From NCBI GenBank assembly GCA_002694685.1, contig NZMW01000004.1, forward strand, positions 180,433 to 244,432: a stretch of DNA of 64,000 nucleotides, given 5' to 3'. Both the position numbers and the translations under genes were made by a program. Of this stretch, positions 51,892 to 60,870 are shown in pieces. How positions within the stretch are numbered: position 1 is the first letter of the stretch; each line of letters starts with the position of its first letter. The notes beneath the pieces were generated by a model that saw nothing but the letters and a program-made list of their open reading frames with translations, was not told where the DNA came from and ran no database searches. The stretch is from Balneola sp. (GTDB lineage: Bacteria > Bacteroidota > Rhodothermia > Balneolales > Balneolaceae).

Positions 51892-52322
51892 GTCTCGTAC
51901 CGGTGAATAACATGCGTGACTACGCCCCAGATTAGCCAGTTAGTATCGGGGTGAATGGAGATGGGCTCGAACCGGGCATCGTCTGAAATTAAAAATAACC
52001 GCGACCCTCTCTTAACCAGCCTCCTTATCACAGGCTCCTCTTCGATCGCGGCTATTACAATGGCTCCGTCAGTAGGATGTACGGAACGATCAACAACAAG
52101 GATGTCACCGTCATGCACACCCGATGCTTTCATAGCATTTCCTTCAGCCCGCACATAAAAAGTAGCGGCCGGCCTATGCACAATCAGCTCTTCCAAATCC
52201 AATGGTTTTTGGAGGTGATCAGCAGCTGGAGAAACAAAACCGGTCTCAGCTTTTTGGGAAAGCTTGACCTCATTTCGCTGCTTCTTTGCTGAACCTCCCT
52301 GATAAATTTCGAGTCCCTCCAT
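51888..52322 (-). CDS. umuD: UmuD-like protein lacking the catalytic Ser and Lys
   Basis: A 144-residue homologue of the LexA/UmuD S24 peptidase family. The cleavage region aligns as AETGFVSPAADH with Thr27-Gly28 in place of Cys24-Gly25 of E. coli. The nucleophile motif reads GNAMKASG at 61-68 where the family has GDSM or GNSM, so Ser60 is Ala63. The general base motif reads EPVIRRL, so Lys97 is Arg100. Codons are GCT and AGG, so these are not ambiguous reads. Self-cleavage is predicted to be lost, while the fold and the UmuC operon are kept. Start is ATG at 52322. The upstream 17-base palindrome may be an operator. Confidence 0.9.
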   Translation of the reverse strand: MEGLEIYQGGSAKKQRNEVKLSQKAETGFVSPAADHLQKPLDLEELIVHRPAATFYVRAEGNAMKASGVHDGDILVVDRSVHPTDGAIVIAAIEEEPVIRRLVKRGSRLFLISDDARFEPISIHPDTNWLIWGVVTHVIHRYET

Positions 52323-52338
52323 GCGTACCTCAATTGCT

Positions 52339-52355
52339 TACATATATTATATGTA
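52339..52355. promoter_or_regulatory. palindrome upstream of umuDC, possible operator
   Basis: TACATAT-ATT-ATATGTA forms perfect 7-base arms around a 3-base centre, 17-33 bases upstream of the umuD start. The shape resembles SOS-type operators but does not match the E. coli or Bacillus LexA box. Predicted site only. Confidence 0.4.
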
Positions 52356-52456
52356 TAAAGTATGTGTATTCATGGAAAGAGTAAACTATTATCTCGAAAA
52401 ATTAGTTTGCTATTCGGAAGTCAGGACTTCAAATTGCAGTAAAACAAAGTGGCAGA

Positions 52457-52924
52457 ATGGATTGGTTATATTTGGCGGGTTTCACAATAGCAGGAATGGT
52501 GGGGATGGAAGTTGTTTCCTATTGTGTGCACCGCTGGTTGTTTCACGGAATTTTGTGGGATATTCACGAATCACATCATAAACCTGACCATGGACTGTTC
52601 GAGCTAAACGATATTTTCTCACTATTTTTTGCAGGAGTTTCAATCTGGCTGATGGTAGATGGGGCGGAAGCCATGTTTAGTTCCCCGGCATTTGGGATTG
52701 GAGCCGGCATCGCCGCCTACGGAGTGCTGTACTTTATAATCCACGACCTGTTCACACACAAACGATTTGTGCCCTTCAGCAGCGACAGTAAAATTATGAA
52801 GCTGGTTCGAAGAGCACATCAGCGACATCATCAGGATGTGGGCAAAGAGGGAGCGGAACCCTATGGCTTATTTTTGTTTCCCTATGACAAATACCCTGAG
52901 CGAAAGCGAAAATTTGATCGGTGA
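52457..52924 (+). CDS. crtZ: beta-carotene hydroxylase (CrtZ-type)
   Basis: Membrane di-iron hydroxylase that adds 3-hydroxyl groups to beta-carotene rings. The 155 residues have four transmembrane segments and the family histidine clusters HRWLFH, HESHHKPDH, HDLFTHKR and HQRHH. ATG at 52457. No other carotenoid gene is in the window, so it acts with an enzyme set encoded elsewhere; a yellow-orange pigment is expected. Confidence 0.92.
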   Translation: MDWLYLAGFTIAGMVGMEVVSYCVHRWLFHGILWDIHESHHKPDHGLFELNDIFSLFFAGVSIWLMVDGAEAMFSSPAFGIGAGIAAYGVLYFIIHDLFTHKRFVPFSSDSKIMKLVRRAHQRHHQDVGKEGAEPYGLFLFPYDKYPERKRKFDR

Positions 52925-52942
52925 TCAGTTACTGATTTAGTC

Positions 52943-52962
52943 ATTCCTGCGGAGGCAGGAAT
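52943..52962. repeat. short palindromic (REP-like) element
   Basis: ATTCCTGC-GGAG-GCAGGAAT is a perfect 8-base stem with a GGAG loop, between the convergent crtZ and DinB-fold genes. The sequence is of the widely dispersed TCATTCCTGC-GAAG-type REP-like repeats. I cannot count its copies elsewhere in the genome. Confidence 0.5.
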
Positions 52963-53031
52963 CTGGATGTGTTAAAAGCTGAATGATTGAAGAAGGATAA
53001 CCAGATCCCGGGCAACTGCTGTGAGACGACT

Positions 53032-53604
53032 TTAGGCTCCAAACCTTTCCTTCAATTCTCTCATCTGTTCAAAATGCCTTCTTTGGTGAGCTTCTTGAAT
53101 AGCAAAGCATGACGTCAGCGACATCGGCACAAATTTCACAATAGGGTTTCGGGTTTTGATGTGATCTAAGTCCAGCTGTTCCAGCTTTGCTTTTTTGAGG
53201 ATGTGAATGATTTCGTCCTGCAGTTTTAGGAATCCATCGAGTACATCTTTTTTATTCATCGCTTTTCCTTCCACCGGTTCAAAAGCGGCAACGGTTGGCA
53301 GTTTACGCCGGTTTTCCGGGCTTACTTGTCCAATAAACCAGCGAAATAGAAAATTCGGTGTGAAAGGATCGCTGCCTTTAGGTAAATCTTCGTCAGGTTT
53401 GTTAAGGCCTTTTTTTATTTGGGGGAGGTATTCGTTTCCGGCTTGTGTCAGGTGATTTAGAATTTCTCCCATACTCCACTTATCCTCGGCCGGTTTTCGA
53501 AGAAAGACATCATCAGCCGTATTTTGAACCAAATGATCTGCCGTTTCTTTTGCTTGTGTAAAAGCTTCAAGGAGATAATCGTAGGTGTAATCTGAGTTTT
53601 TCAT
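53032..53604 (-). CDS. DinB family / DUF1569-like protein
   Basis: A 190-residue four-helix-bundle metalloprotein of the DinB/YfiT fold. Histidines ILNHL and EAHQRRHFEQ match the three-His metal site. It is not a DinB polymerase (Pol IV); the name is historical. Related proteins act in thiol (bacillithiol/mycothiol) transfer or as damage-induced proteins of unknown function. ATG at 53604. Confidence 0.82.
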   Translation of the reverse strand: MKNSDYTYDYLLEAFTQAKETADHLVQNTADDVFLRKPAEDKWSMGEILNHLTQAGNEYLPQIKKGLNKPDEDLPKGSDPFTPNFLFRWFIGQVSPENRRKLPTVAAFEPVEGKAMNKKDVLDGFLKLQDEIIHILKKAKLEQLDLDHIKTRNPIVKFVPMSLTSCFAIQEAHQRRHFEQMRELKERFGA

Positions 53605-53714
53605 AAGCCGTAAAGTTATTGAGGTAAAAGAATCCTAAAGAAACCAATATATAATTTCATCTGATGCACGAATACATTTAATTTGAATCATCATTTTCAA
53701 CAAAGTATAGAATC

Positions 53715-56462
53715 ATGCATTTACTGAAAACCCGTTTATTTCTTTTTTTAATTGCAGCGTTATTAGTGCCAGGCTTGGGTACGGCTCAGGGCGTTTTGAG
53801 TTTCGAAGACGTTATGAAATTCGAGGACATTGGTTCAATTCAATTGTCAGATAATGGTAATTGGGTCGCCTATGAAGTGTGGCCGGACCGTGGAGATGGA
53901 CGGGTTGAAGTGAAGAGTATTAATGGCAGAAATACATACTCGATGGTATTAGGTGCCTCTCCAAGAATCACCCCGAACGGTGCGTGGGTTGCTGCTTACA
54001 GAAAGGTGCCGCTTGCAGAAGAACTGAAAGTCAAAAAGAATGCTCCCAAACAAGGACTATCTTTACTTGCTACAAACGATGGTTCCATAACCGATTTTGA
54101 CAGCGTGCAATCCTTTACGTTTTCTGAGGATGGAAACTGGCTGGCTATTAAGCATTATCAATCGAAAGCAGTAGAGGATCTGAAATCGAAGAATAAGAAA
54201 TTGGGGACGTCTGTTACGCTTCGTAATGTGAATTCCGGTTCTGAATTTGAGCTTTCTTTTGTAAGGGAAATGGAATTTGACAGTCTTTCTAATTACCTGG
54301 CGTATTCGGTAGTAGATACTTCCAACCAAGAAAATGGGGTGTATGTTTTTGATTTGAATGATGAAGAATCACGATCAGTAAATGCAGTTGAACGTGGATA
54401 CTACGCCAACCTGACTTGGGATTACGACCTGCAAAAACTGGCCTTCACCAAAGCCACTTATGATACTTCATACACGGAAAGCAATGCTTCCATACATATT
54501 TGGGATGGGAATAGTGACGACCTCTCAACTATACTAAATGCTGATGATGGAAATGAAGGATTTGTGCTCCGCTCGAACAACAACCTTGTTTTTACACATG
54601 ATGGCAATCGTCTGTTTTTTGGATTCATGGATGCTGAAATGATGGCTTTAGATACTAAGAAAGAAGACAATGACGACGAGGAAATAGATATCTATAGCGT
54701 AGATGACATTGTGGAAGATCGGGGCTTGGATGTTTGGCATGGAGATGATCCGAGAATTAAAACCCATGAGATTGTAAGCTGGAATTCAACTAAGAATCAT
54801 CTTTATACCGCGGTCTATCATTTGGATAAAGAAAAGTGGGTGCAGCTTGCAGATTATGAAATGCCGGAAATAAATATCGCTCATAATCCGAATGTAGTAC
54901 TGGGGAGCTCGCAAGTTCCATATATGAAAGAAATGACCTGGGAAGGTTTCTTCGACGATTGGTACTACGTGAATTTGGAAACAGGTAAGCGAACGATTAT
55001 TGGAAAGAAATTATCGGAAGGAGTGAACCTATCGCCGGGCGGAAAATTTGCAGTTTTCTACACCAATAAGCACTGGAATATGCTGGATATTGAAGAAGGC
55101 ACAATACGAAATATTACACAAAATATGGATGTGCCTTTTTATGATGAAGATCATGATTATCCATCCAGAGTGCCAGATTATGGTGTTGCCGGATGGATTG
55201 AAGGTGAGCGCGCCGTGATGATCTACGATAAGTACGATATCTGGAGATTCCCTACAGATTTCGGTGAACCCATGAATATAACGAATGGTGAAGGCCGTGA
55301 AGCAAAACGAATTTTTCGGATCGAGCGGATGAATAAAGATTGGGGTGAAGCCTATTCAAATAATGAAGATTTATTACTGAACTCCTACCACGATATGAAC
55401 AAAAACTTCGGATTCTATTCCGCCAAAGCAAATCGATCAGGGGTTAGCCGATTGCTTGAAGAGGACAAGAAATTCACCTTTGTGGAAAAAGCCGAAGATG
55501 CCAACACAGTACTATATAAAAGAGAAGCCTATGATGAGTTTCCGAATATCTGGGTGTCGAATAACTGGCAATTTAAAAGAACCAATAAGCTTACAAATCT
55601 CCATGATGACCTTCATGAAAAGTGGAATTGGGGAAAGGCAGAGCTTATCGATTGGTTAAGCCTGGATGGGAAGTTTATACAAGGGGTAGTTATCAAGCCG
55701 GATAATTATGATCCGAACAAACGCTACCCCATCATGACTTACTACTACCGTTTCTTTACGGACCGTCTGCACGATTTCAATGAACCCAAAACAAATCACC
55801 GCCCGGTTTTTGCGCAATATACAAGTGATGAATATGTGGTTTTTCTGCCGGATATTCGGTTTGAAATTGGTGAGCCCGGCTTTGCTTCCACCAAAAGTTT
55901 AGTACCTGGAATCCAGAAACTTATTGAAATTGGTATAGCAGATGAAGATAAGTTGGGGCTCCACGGACACTCCTGGAGTGGCTATCAAACAGCTTTCATG
56001 GTCACTCAAACTGATATTTTTGATGCCGCTGTTTCCGGTGCACCGGTTAGTAATATGACAAGTGCCTACAGTGGAATTCGTTGGGCATCAGGACTTGCAC
56101 GTCAATTTCAATATGAGAAAACCCAGAGTAGAATTGGACAAAGTTTGATTGAAGCACCCGAAAAGTATATCGAAAACTCACCGGTATTCTTTGCCGATAG
56201 AATCGAAACCCCGATGCTCATTATGCATGGTGATGCAGATGGAGCTGTGCCGTGGTATCAAAGTATTGAGATGTATTTAGCTATGCGCCGATATAACAAA
56301 GACGTGGTGTTTTTGCAGTATCATGATGAACCGCATCATCCCCAAAAATTCAGTAACAAGCTGGATTACGCCATCCGCATGAAAGAGTATTTTGATTACT
56401 ATCTGAAAGGGGTTGGCGAACCGGAATGGATTATTGAAGGAGAAGCGTACCGAGGAAATTAG
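53715..56462 (+). CDS. S9 family (prolyl oligopeptidase-type) serine peptidase, exported
   Basis: A 915-residue exported peptidase with a signal peptide (about 1-25). The N-terminal 600 residues form a beta-propeller-like gate (repeated WD-like strands such as IQLSDNGNWVAYEVWPDRGDGRVEVK); the C-terminal part is an alpha/beta-hydrolase with GHSWSGY, where Ser753 is the expected nucleophile, HGDADGAVPW for the Asp and YHDEPHHPQ for the His. The GHSWSG form departs from the usual GxSYGG. Large S9 peptidases of Bacteroidota digest peptides in the periplasm. ATG at 53715. Confidence 0.92.
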   Translation: MHLLKTRLFLFLIAALLVPGLGTAQGVLSFEDVMKFEDIGSIQLSDNGNWVAYEVWPDRGDGRVEVKSINGRNTYSMVLGASPRITPNGAWVAAYRKVPLAEELKVKKNAPKQGLSLLATNDGSITDFDSVQSFTFSEDGNWLAIKHYQSKAVEDLKSKNKKLGTSVTLRNVNSGSEFELSFVREMEFDSLSNYLAYSVVDTSNQENGVYVFDLNDEESRSVNAVERGYYANLTWDYDLQKLAFTKATYDTSYTESNASIHIWDGNSDDLSTILNADDGNEGFVLRSNNNLVFTHDGNRLFFGFMDAEMMALDTKKEDNDDEEIDIYSVDDIVEDRGLDVWHGDDPRIKTHEIVSWNSTKNHLYTAVYHLDKEKWVQLADYEMPEINIAHNPNVVLGSSQVPYMKEMTWEGFFDDWYYVNLETGKRTIIGKKLSEGVNLSPGGKFAVFYTNKHWNMLDIEEGTIRNITQNMDVPFYDEDHDYPSRVPDYGVAGWIEGERAVMIYDKYDIWRFPTDFGEPMNITNGEGREAKRIFRIERMNKDWGEAYSNNEDLLLNSYHDMNKNFGFYSAKANRSGVSRLLEEDKKFTFVEKAEDANTVLYKREAYDEFPNIWVSNNWQFKRTNKLTNLHDDLHEKWNWGKAELIDWLSLDGKFIQGVVIKPDNYDPNKRYPIMTYYYRFFTDRLHDFNEPKTNHRPVFAQYTSDEYVVFLPDIRFEIGEPGFASTKSLVPGIQKLIEIGIADEDKLGLHGHSWSGYQTAFMVTQTDIFDAAVSGAPVSNMTSAYSGIRWASGLARQFQYEKTQSRIGQSLIEAPEKYIENSPVFFADRIETPMLIMHGDADGAVPWYQSIEMYLAMRRYNKDVVFLQYHDEPHHPQKFSNKLDYAIRMKEYFDYYLKGVGEPEWIIEGEAYRGN

Positions 56463-56512
56463 AAGTGCCGGCTTGGAAATTTTTGAATTAATTCTGGTTT
56501 AAAACCCACAAT

Positions 56513-57172
56513 TTATAATTCAGAATTTCCATCCCATTCGGCCATAAACTGATCTACGTACTCTTTCATGAACTGGTGTCTTTTTTCGGCTTCTTGTTTT
56601 CCTGAATCAGTGTTCATCCGGTCTTTGAGTAGAAAGAGTTTTTCGTAGAAGTGGTTGATGGTTGGCCCGGTACTTTTTTTGTAGGCCTCAAACGAATCAT
56701 GAGCTTCGGGTTTGATGTCGGGATTATAAAGCTCGCGACCCTTATATCCGCCGTAAGCAAAAGCACGGGCAATACCGATAGCACCCAGAGCATCAAGGCG
56801 ATCTGCATCTTGTACTATTTTCCCCTCAATGGTTTTCATGGGGGTTTCTACATCTGCTCCTTTAAAAGAGACATCCCGAATAATATCGCAAATATGGATG
56901 ATAAGAGGTTCTTCTACCTTTAATTCCTGAAGCCATTTTTTTGCGGTAGCAGGACCAATTTCTTCATTCCCATCGTGGAATTTATGATCAGCGATGTCGT
57001 GCAATAATGCAGCCATTTCAACAATAAAAAGATTAGCCTTTTCTTCTATAGCAAGCTTTAAAGCCGTATTTCGAACCCGGTGGATATGCCACCAATCGTG
57101 ACCAGTGCCTTCACCCTCAAGTTTTTTCCGAACGTAATTTTCTGTTTTGGATAGCAGCAGAGATTTACTCAT
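56513..57172 (-). CDS. HD domain-containing phosphohydrolase
   Basis: A 219-residue HD hydrolase of the YedJ-like group: HDWWHIHRVRNTAL, ALLHDIADHKFHDG (metal His-Asp) and VQDADRLDALGAIGIARAF. Substrate unknown; relatives act on nucleotides. The ATG at 57172 is used; a TTG one codon upstream is also in frame. It starts three bases after the GH3 gene, so both belong to the TlpA-GH3-HD operon. Confidence 0.87.
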   Translation of the reverse strand: MSKSLLLSKTENYVRKKLEGEGTGHDWWHIHRVRNTALKLAIEEKANLFIVEMAALLHDIADHKFHDGNEEIGPATAKKWLQELKVEEPLIIHICDIIRDVSFKGADVETPMKTIEGKIVQDADRLDALGAIGIARAFAYGGYKGRELYNPDIKPEAHDSFEAYKKSTGPTINHFYEKLFLLKDRMNTDSGKQEAEKRHQFMKEYVDQFMAEWDGNSEL

Positions 57173-57175
57173 CAA

Positions 57176-58315
57176 TCAAAAATTAAAGCAACTGCAAAGT
57201 TCGGCAATTACATTTGTTTTAAGGGAATCGATTCGAGCCAGTGATTTTTCTACCGTTTCTTTTTCAACTTTTCCTTCCCGTAAAAGCTTTTGAATAATTT
57301 CGACGGCACGTTCTGCAATGTCTTCATCATAAACCAAATTGTTACCAAAGATTAGAATATCTACTCCGGCGTTTATGGCTTGCTGAATGGCTGTTTCCAA
57401 ACCATACTCTGCACGGATGGCATCCATCTGCATATCATCAGAAAACACAACGCCCTCAAAACCCAAAGAGTCACGAAGCAGTCCATTGATGGTTTTTTCA
57501 GAAAGGGTGGCCGGCCAAACGGAATCAATATTCGCGTTAAAAATGTGCGCCGTCATCACGGCATGAATTTCTTTCTTGGCAAAAAATTCTTTGTAAGGAA
57601 TGAGTTCTTTTTGGTCCCAGGTATCTGTTACATCCGTAAAGCCAAGGTGACTGTCAGTAGTTGAACTTCCATGTCCCGGAAAATGCTTTAGAACTGATAA
57701 GACCCCTTCTTTTGAATATTCATCAATAACATATCCTGCATGCTCAACCACCTTTTCGGGATCAGAGGAAAAACTACGCTCAAGCCTTCCAATTACCGGA
57801 TTGTCAGGATTGGTATTGACATCAATCACAGGGCCAAAGTTGGTATTGGTGCCAACTACCATGAATTCCTGGGCCATTATGCGAGCATAGTGTCGGGTAG
57901 AATCTTCATTATCCAAATTGCCCAAGTATTCTGCGGACACCGATTCCGGAAAGCCCTTACTTTCTTTTAGTCTGCTTACCAAACCACCTTCCTGATCTAC
58001 TGCTATAATCGGCGGCGTTGATGCATTTGAAATGATATCACTGGAAAGTTGCAGAAGCTGAGTTGGGTTTTCGATATTCCGGCTTCTGTTACCTGTAATG
58101 ACGTCCCGGTCAAATAGTACGACTCCGGCTATGTTTCGCTCTTTAAGGTCTTTATATACAGAATCAGCAGAGGAGAGTTCAGTTCCCCGAAACCCAATCA
58201 GGATCATCTGCCCCAGCCTTTTTGCGTCAATGATTTCTTCAGGTTGTGTGGCACCTTTTTGCTGGCAGCCAATGGCAGAAAGTAAGAGCAGGAGAGGTAA
58301 TAAAAGTCGAAGCAT
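57176..58315 (-). CDS. glycoside hydrolase family 3 lipoprotein (NagZ-like)
   Basis: A lipid-anchored beta-N-acetylglucosaminidase-type enzyme. The signal is MLRLLLPLLLLLSAIG-Cys17 with a clean lipobox. The catalytic motif KHFPGHGSSTTDSH is the NagZ family signature, with the nucleophile Asp in VFSDDMQMDAI. Proteobacterial NagZ is cytoplasmic and recycles wall fragments; here the anchor places the enzyme in the periplasm. It overlaps the TlpA gene (TAATG) and precedes the HD gene. Confidence 0.9.
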   Translation of the reverse strand: MLRLLLPLLLLLSAIGCQQKGATQPEEIIDAKRLGQMILIGFRGTELSSADSVYKDLKERNIAGVVLFDRDVITGNRSRNIENPTQLLQLSSDIISNASTPPIIAVDQEGGLVSRLKESKGFPESVSAEYLGNLDNEDSTRHYARIMAQEFMVVGTNTNFGPVIDVNTNPDNPVIGRLERSFSSDPEKVVEHAGYVIDEYSKEGVLSVLKHFPGHGSSTTDSHLGFTDVTDTWDQKELIPYKEFFAKKEIHAVMTAHIFNANIDSVWPATLSEKTINGLLRDSLGFEGVVFSDDMQMDAIRAEYGLETAIQQAINAGVDILIFGNNLVYDEDIAERAVEIIQKLLREGKVEKETVEKSLARIDSLKTNVIAELCSCFNF

Positions 58316-59772
58316 TAGTTGAGTTGGTTTTTATGTTGTGAGAGCAAACTGTCCAAAACAGGATTGAAGTTAAAAGAAGGTCGAATATCGTTATAACGAG
58401 CTATTTTTCCTTCCGGATCTACTAAAATATAAAAAGGAATCCCGCCGCCTTTATAAGCTTTAAAGGTTTCTTCATTAAATCCCTTTCCGCTATAAAGCTG
58501 AACCCAGGGAAGGTCGAAGCGTTCGAGGTCTTGTACCCATACTAAGCTATCAACTTCATTAGAAATCCCAATAATCTCGAGTTCATCTCGGGAATATTCG
58601 GCATAAATGTCTTTCATATAAGAAAACTCCTCCAGACAAGGCTGGCACCAGCCCGCCCAGAAATCAAGCAATACGAACTTCCCGTGGTAGTCGTTCATGG
58701 TATGGATATCCCCATCAAGATCTGGCAAGGAAAAAGGGATGGCAGGCTGACCCGGAGAAACAGACTTAATCTCATTAAAGAAGTAAGTCAAAAATTCGGT
58801 GTACTTAGGGTAATCAGAAAATTCTGTCAGATATGCCTCATAGCTTGGCTTTGCTACTTCAAGCGGTTGCTCGCCGATTCGTTCTGCCACTAAATACATG
58901 CGGGCATGAGCTAAGGCGTCGCGAGTTTTAATATGTTCCAGAACCCGAAGTCTTTTTTCGTTGAGCTCTTCGTAGGCCAGTCTTTTGATATCATACTCTG
59001 CTAAATCTTCTTGCCCATAGGCTTTTTTAACACTGTCATAGACTCCAAATGTTCGGGCGAAATAATGAGCGAAATCACGAATTCCAGCTCTCTGCGCCTC
59101 AAGTGATTCTATAGTGAAAAAGTTAAGGGAGTCGGCTTCCGCAAAGACTTCTTTTCGGGCAGCCTCAGCGTCAAAATCTTCAAAAAAGCGTTGGTTATAT
59201 TCAATTGCGCGTACTTTAAAAACAAGATACTCTCCAATGGCTTTGAGGTAATAATCACGAAGGGGAGTATCATTAAGTTTGCTTTCCGCAATTTGATACT
59301 TGTTCTTGCTGAGTTCTAAAAGATTATTTTTTTCTCCAGCCTTTATTTTCTCTTCTTCAATTGGAATCTGGGTTTCTATGGAGCTTATTTCATTTAGATA
59401 ACTGTTATATCGTTCATCCCAATTTCCCGAATAGCCTTTTATGTTTACCTCCTGAGGAAAGTCAGATCGTGAAATATTGATGTCCAAGTGTTTACCGGGA
59501 GAAAGAATTAGGGGATATGATTCGTCATTAATGATGAGTGTTTTGATCTGTTCAGTTCCGGTTGTTACAAATGAAAAGGAACCTGTTTCGGAAACAGAAA
59601 AGGTGTCACGCACAACGGGGGCGTACTTATAGTGGATGGGTTGTTCTTGGAGGATAATATGAGCTTCTCCCAGGTAGTCAATATTCCCGGTTAACTCTAC
59701 TTTATTATTGTCACAGCTAATAAATAGAAATAGAAGAATGAAGAAGGCTGTTATGTTCAATTTTTGAGGCAT
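58315..59772 (-). CDS. TlpA family disulfide reductase, lipoprotein
   Basis: A 485-residue lipoprotein with signal MPQKLNITAFFILLFLFIS-Cys20 (ATG at 59772; a TTG three codons upstream is less likely). The N-terminal part is a DUF4369-like beta domain (VELTGNIDYLGEAHIIL) followed by a helical region; the C-terminal thioredoxin-like domain has WAGWCQPC with Cys376 and Cys379, and the cis-Pro strand GGGIPFYILVDPEGKI. Such proteins reduce disulfides in exported proteins. First gene of the TlpA-GH3-HD operon. Confidence 0.9.
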   Translation of the reverse strand: MPQKLNITAFFILLFLFISCDNNKVELTGNIDYLGEAHIILQEQPIHYKYAPVVRDTFSVSETGSFSFVTTGTEQIKTLIINDESYPLILSPGKHLDINISRSDFPQEVNIKGYSGNWDERYNSYLNEISSIETQIPIEEEKIKAGEKNNLLELSKNKYQIAESKLNDTPLRDYYLKAIGEYLVFKVRAIEYNQRFFEDFDAEAARKEVFAEADSLNFFTIESLEAQRAGIRDFAHYFARTFGVYDSVKKAYGQEDLAEYDIKRLAYEELNEKRLRVLEHIKTRDALAHARMYLVAERIGEQPLEVAKPSYEAYLTEFSDYPKYTEFLTYFFNEIKSVSPGQPAIPFSLPDLDGDIHTMNDYHGKFVLLDFWAGWCQPCLEEFSYMKDIYAEYSRDELEIIGISNEVDSLVWVQDLERFDLPWVQLYSGKGFNEETFKAYKGGGIPFYILVDPEGKIARYNDIRPSFNFNPVLDSLLSQHKNQLN

Positions 59773-59920
59773 AAATACCAATGATTAGAATCGTTTAATA
59801 GTATAATTTCTAAAGGGATACTTTGTAACATTATTTCATAAATAACTCTTGATAATAAGAAAAGACGGTACAAAGATAATTTTTTCAAAAAAAAGAAATA
59901 AAACTGTAACAAATGATCTA

Positions 59921-59947
59921 TTGTTTACTCTTGTCAGAGATAATTTG
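59921..59947 (+). promoter_or_regulatory. predicted promoter of the anti-sigma-like TPR gene
   Basis: TTG (59921-59923) is followed after 17 bases by TAATTTG (59941-59947), near the Bacteroidota TTG-N-TAnnTTTG pattern, about 110 bases upstream of the start at 60058. Prediction only. The rest of the gap 59773-60057 is AT-rich and has no further gene. Confidence 0.45.
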
Positions 59948-60057
59948 ATATGGGTAGTACAAATGACGGCTAAATTATCATTTATGTCAGCAAAAAAATC
60001 TGCCATTAATGATTAAACGTTTATATCACAGTTAGTAATCATAAACATAATACGATA

Positions 60058-60807
60058 ATGATAGAAAGTAAGATTAATAAAGACCTAGAGAGGAAGATTG
60101 ATCTGTACGTGAATGGCGAATTAGACGCGGAACAAACTGATGAGCTATGGGCTGAGCTAATTCAAGATGAATATTACATGGACTACATGAAAAGTGTGGC
60201 CAACGTTAAAGCTGTAATTGATCGCAAGCACGCAGAAAAACCAACTTCCAAAGTTTACACCCTACGCAAAGTGGCTCAATATGCCGCTGCAGCCGCTGTG
60301 ATATTAATAGCTGGAGTAGTTGGTGTAATGAACATGAATACTTCTGGAGATTTTTCCGTGAGTCCAGTTGCACAAATCGGCTTAGATGTTGTGCGTAATA
60401 ATGATGGAATTTCGCCCACAGTTACGAATGAGGTAATTCGACGTGCCATTAGAATGGCTACAGATGGAGAAGTTGCAGAAGCCACTTCGATACTTCAAGC
60501 CGAACTTAAAGAAACAACGGATCCCCAGCTTAAAGCAGAAATCGCTCTAAGTTTAGGTTCTATTCAATACAATTCGGGTAATTATTCTTCTTCAATTGAA
60601 AACTTCAGCATTGTTACTGCCCAAGAGGATATTGATGTGCTTACTTTGGAAAAAGGATATTGGTTCTTAGGAAACACTTACTTTCAGTTAGATCGACTTC
60701 AGGAAGCTGAAGTTGCCTTTTCTAAGGCTTATGAGCTGAATGGTGCTTACAGCCGTGTTGCCAAAACTTATGTGGATGCTTTAGACAACGTTTTGAGCAG
60801 TAGATAA
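60058..60807 (+). CDS. anti-sigma-factor-like membrane protein with TPRs
   Basis: A 249-residue protein built from an N-terminal anti-sigma-like helical domain (LERKIDLYVNGELDAEQTDELWAELIQDEYYMDYM), one transmembrane segment (about 71-91) and a C-terminal periplasmic TPR region with DPQLKAEIALSLGSIQYNSGNYSSSIENFSIV and LEKGYWFLGNTYFQLDRLQEAEVAFSKAYEL. The N-terminus is of the Bacteroidota anti-sigma type without a zinc motif. No sigma factor gene is adjacent. The convergent CHAT gene shares its terminator. Confidence 0.8.
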   Translation: MIESKINKDLERKIDLYVNGELDAEQTDELWAELIQDEYYMDYMKSVANVKAVIDRKHAEKPTSKVYTLRKVAQYAAAAAVILIAGVVGVMNMNTSGDFSVSPVAQIGLDVVRNNDGISPTVTNEVIRRAIRMATDGEVAEATSILQAELKETTDPQLKAEIALSLGSIQYNSGNYSSSIENFSIVTAQEDIDVLTLEKGYWFLGNTYFQLDRLQEAEVAFSKAYELNGAYSRVAKTYVDALDNVLSSR

Positions 60808-60835
60808 GCTAAGTAACTAACTATTTTAAACTATT

Positions 60836-60870
60836 AAGACGCTTCTTCTGAAAAGAAAAGCGTCTTTTTT
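60836..60870 (+). terminator. terminator between the TPR gene and the CHAT gene
   Basis: AAGACGCTT (60836-60844) and AAGCGTCTT (60858-60866) form a 9-base stem, followed by a T-run that reaches into the stop codon of the convergent CHAT gene (60869-60871). Confidence 0.85.

Noticed and set aside
53032..53604. DinB taken as DNA polymerase IV
   Set aside because: The protein is a short helical metalloprotein with DinB/YfiT-type histidines, not a Y-family polymerase.
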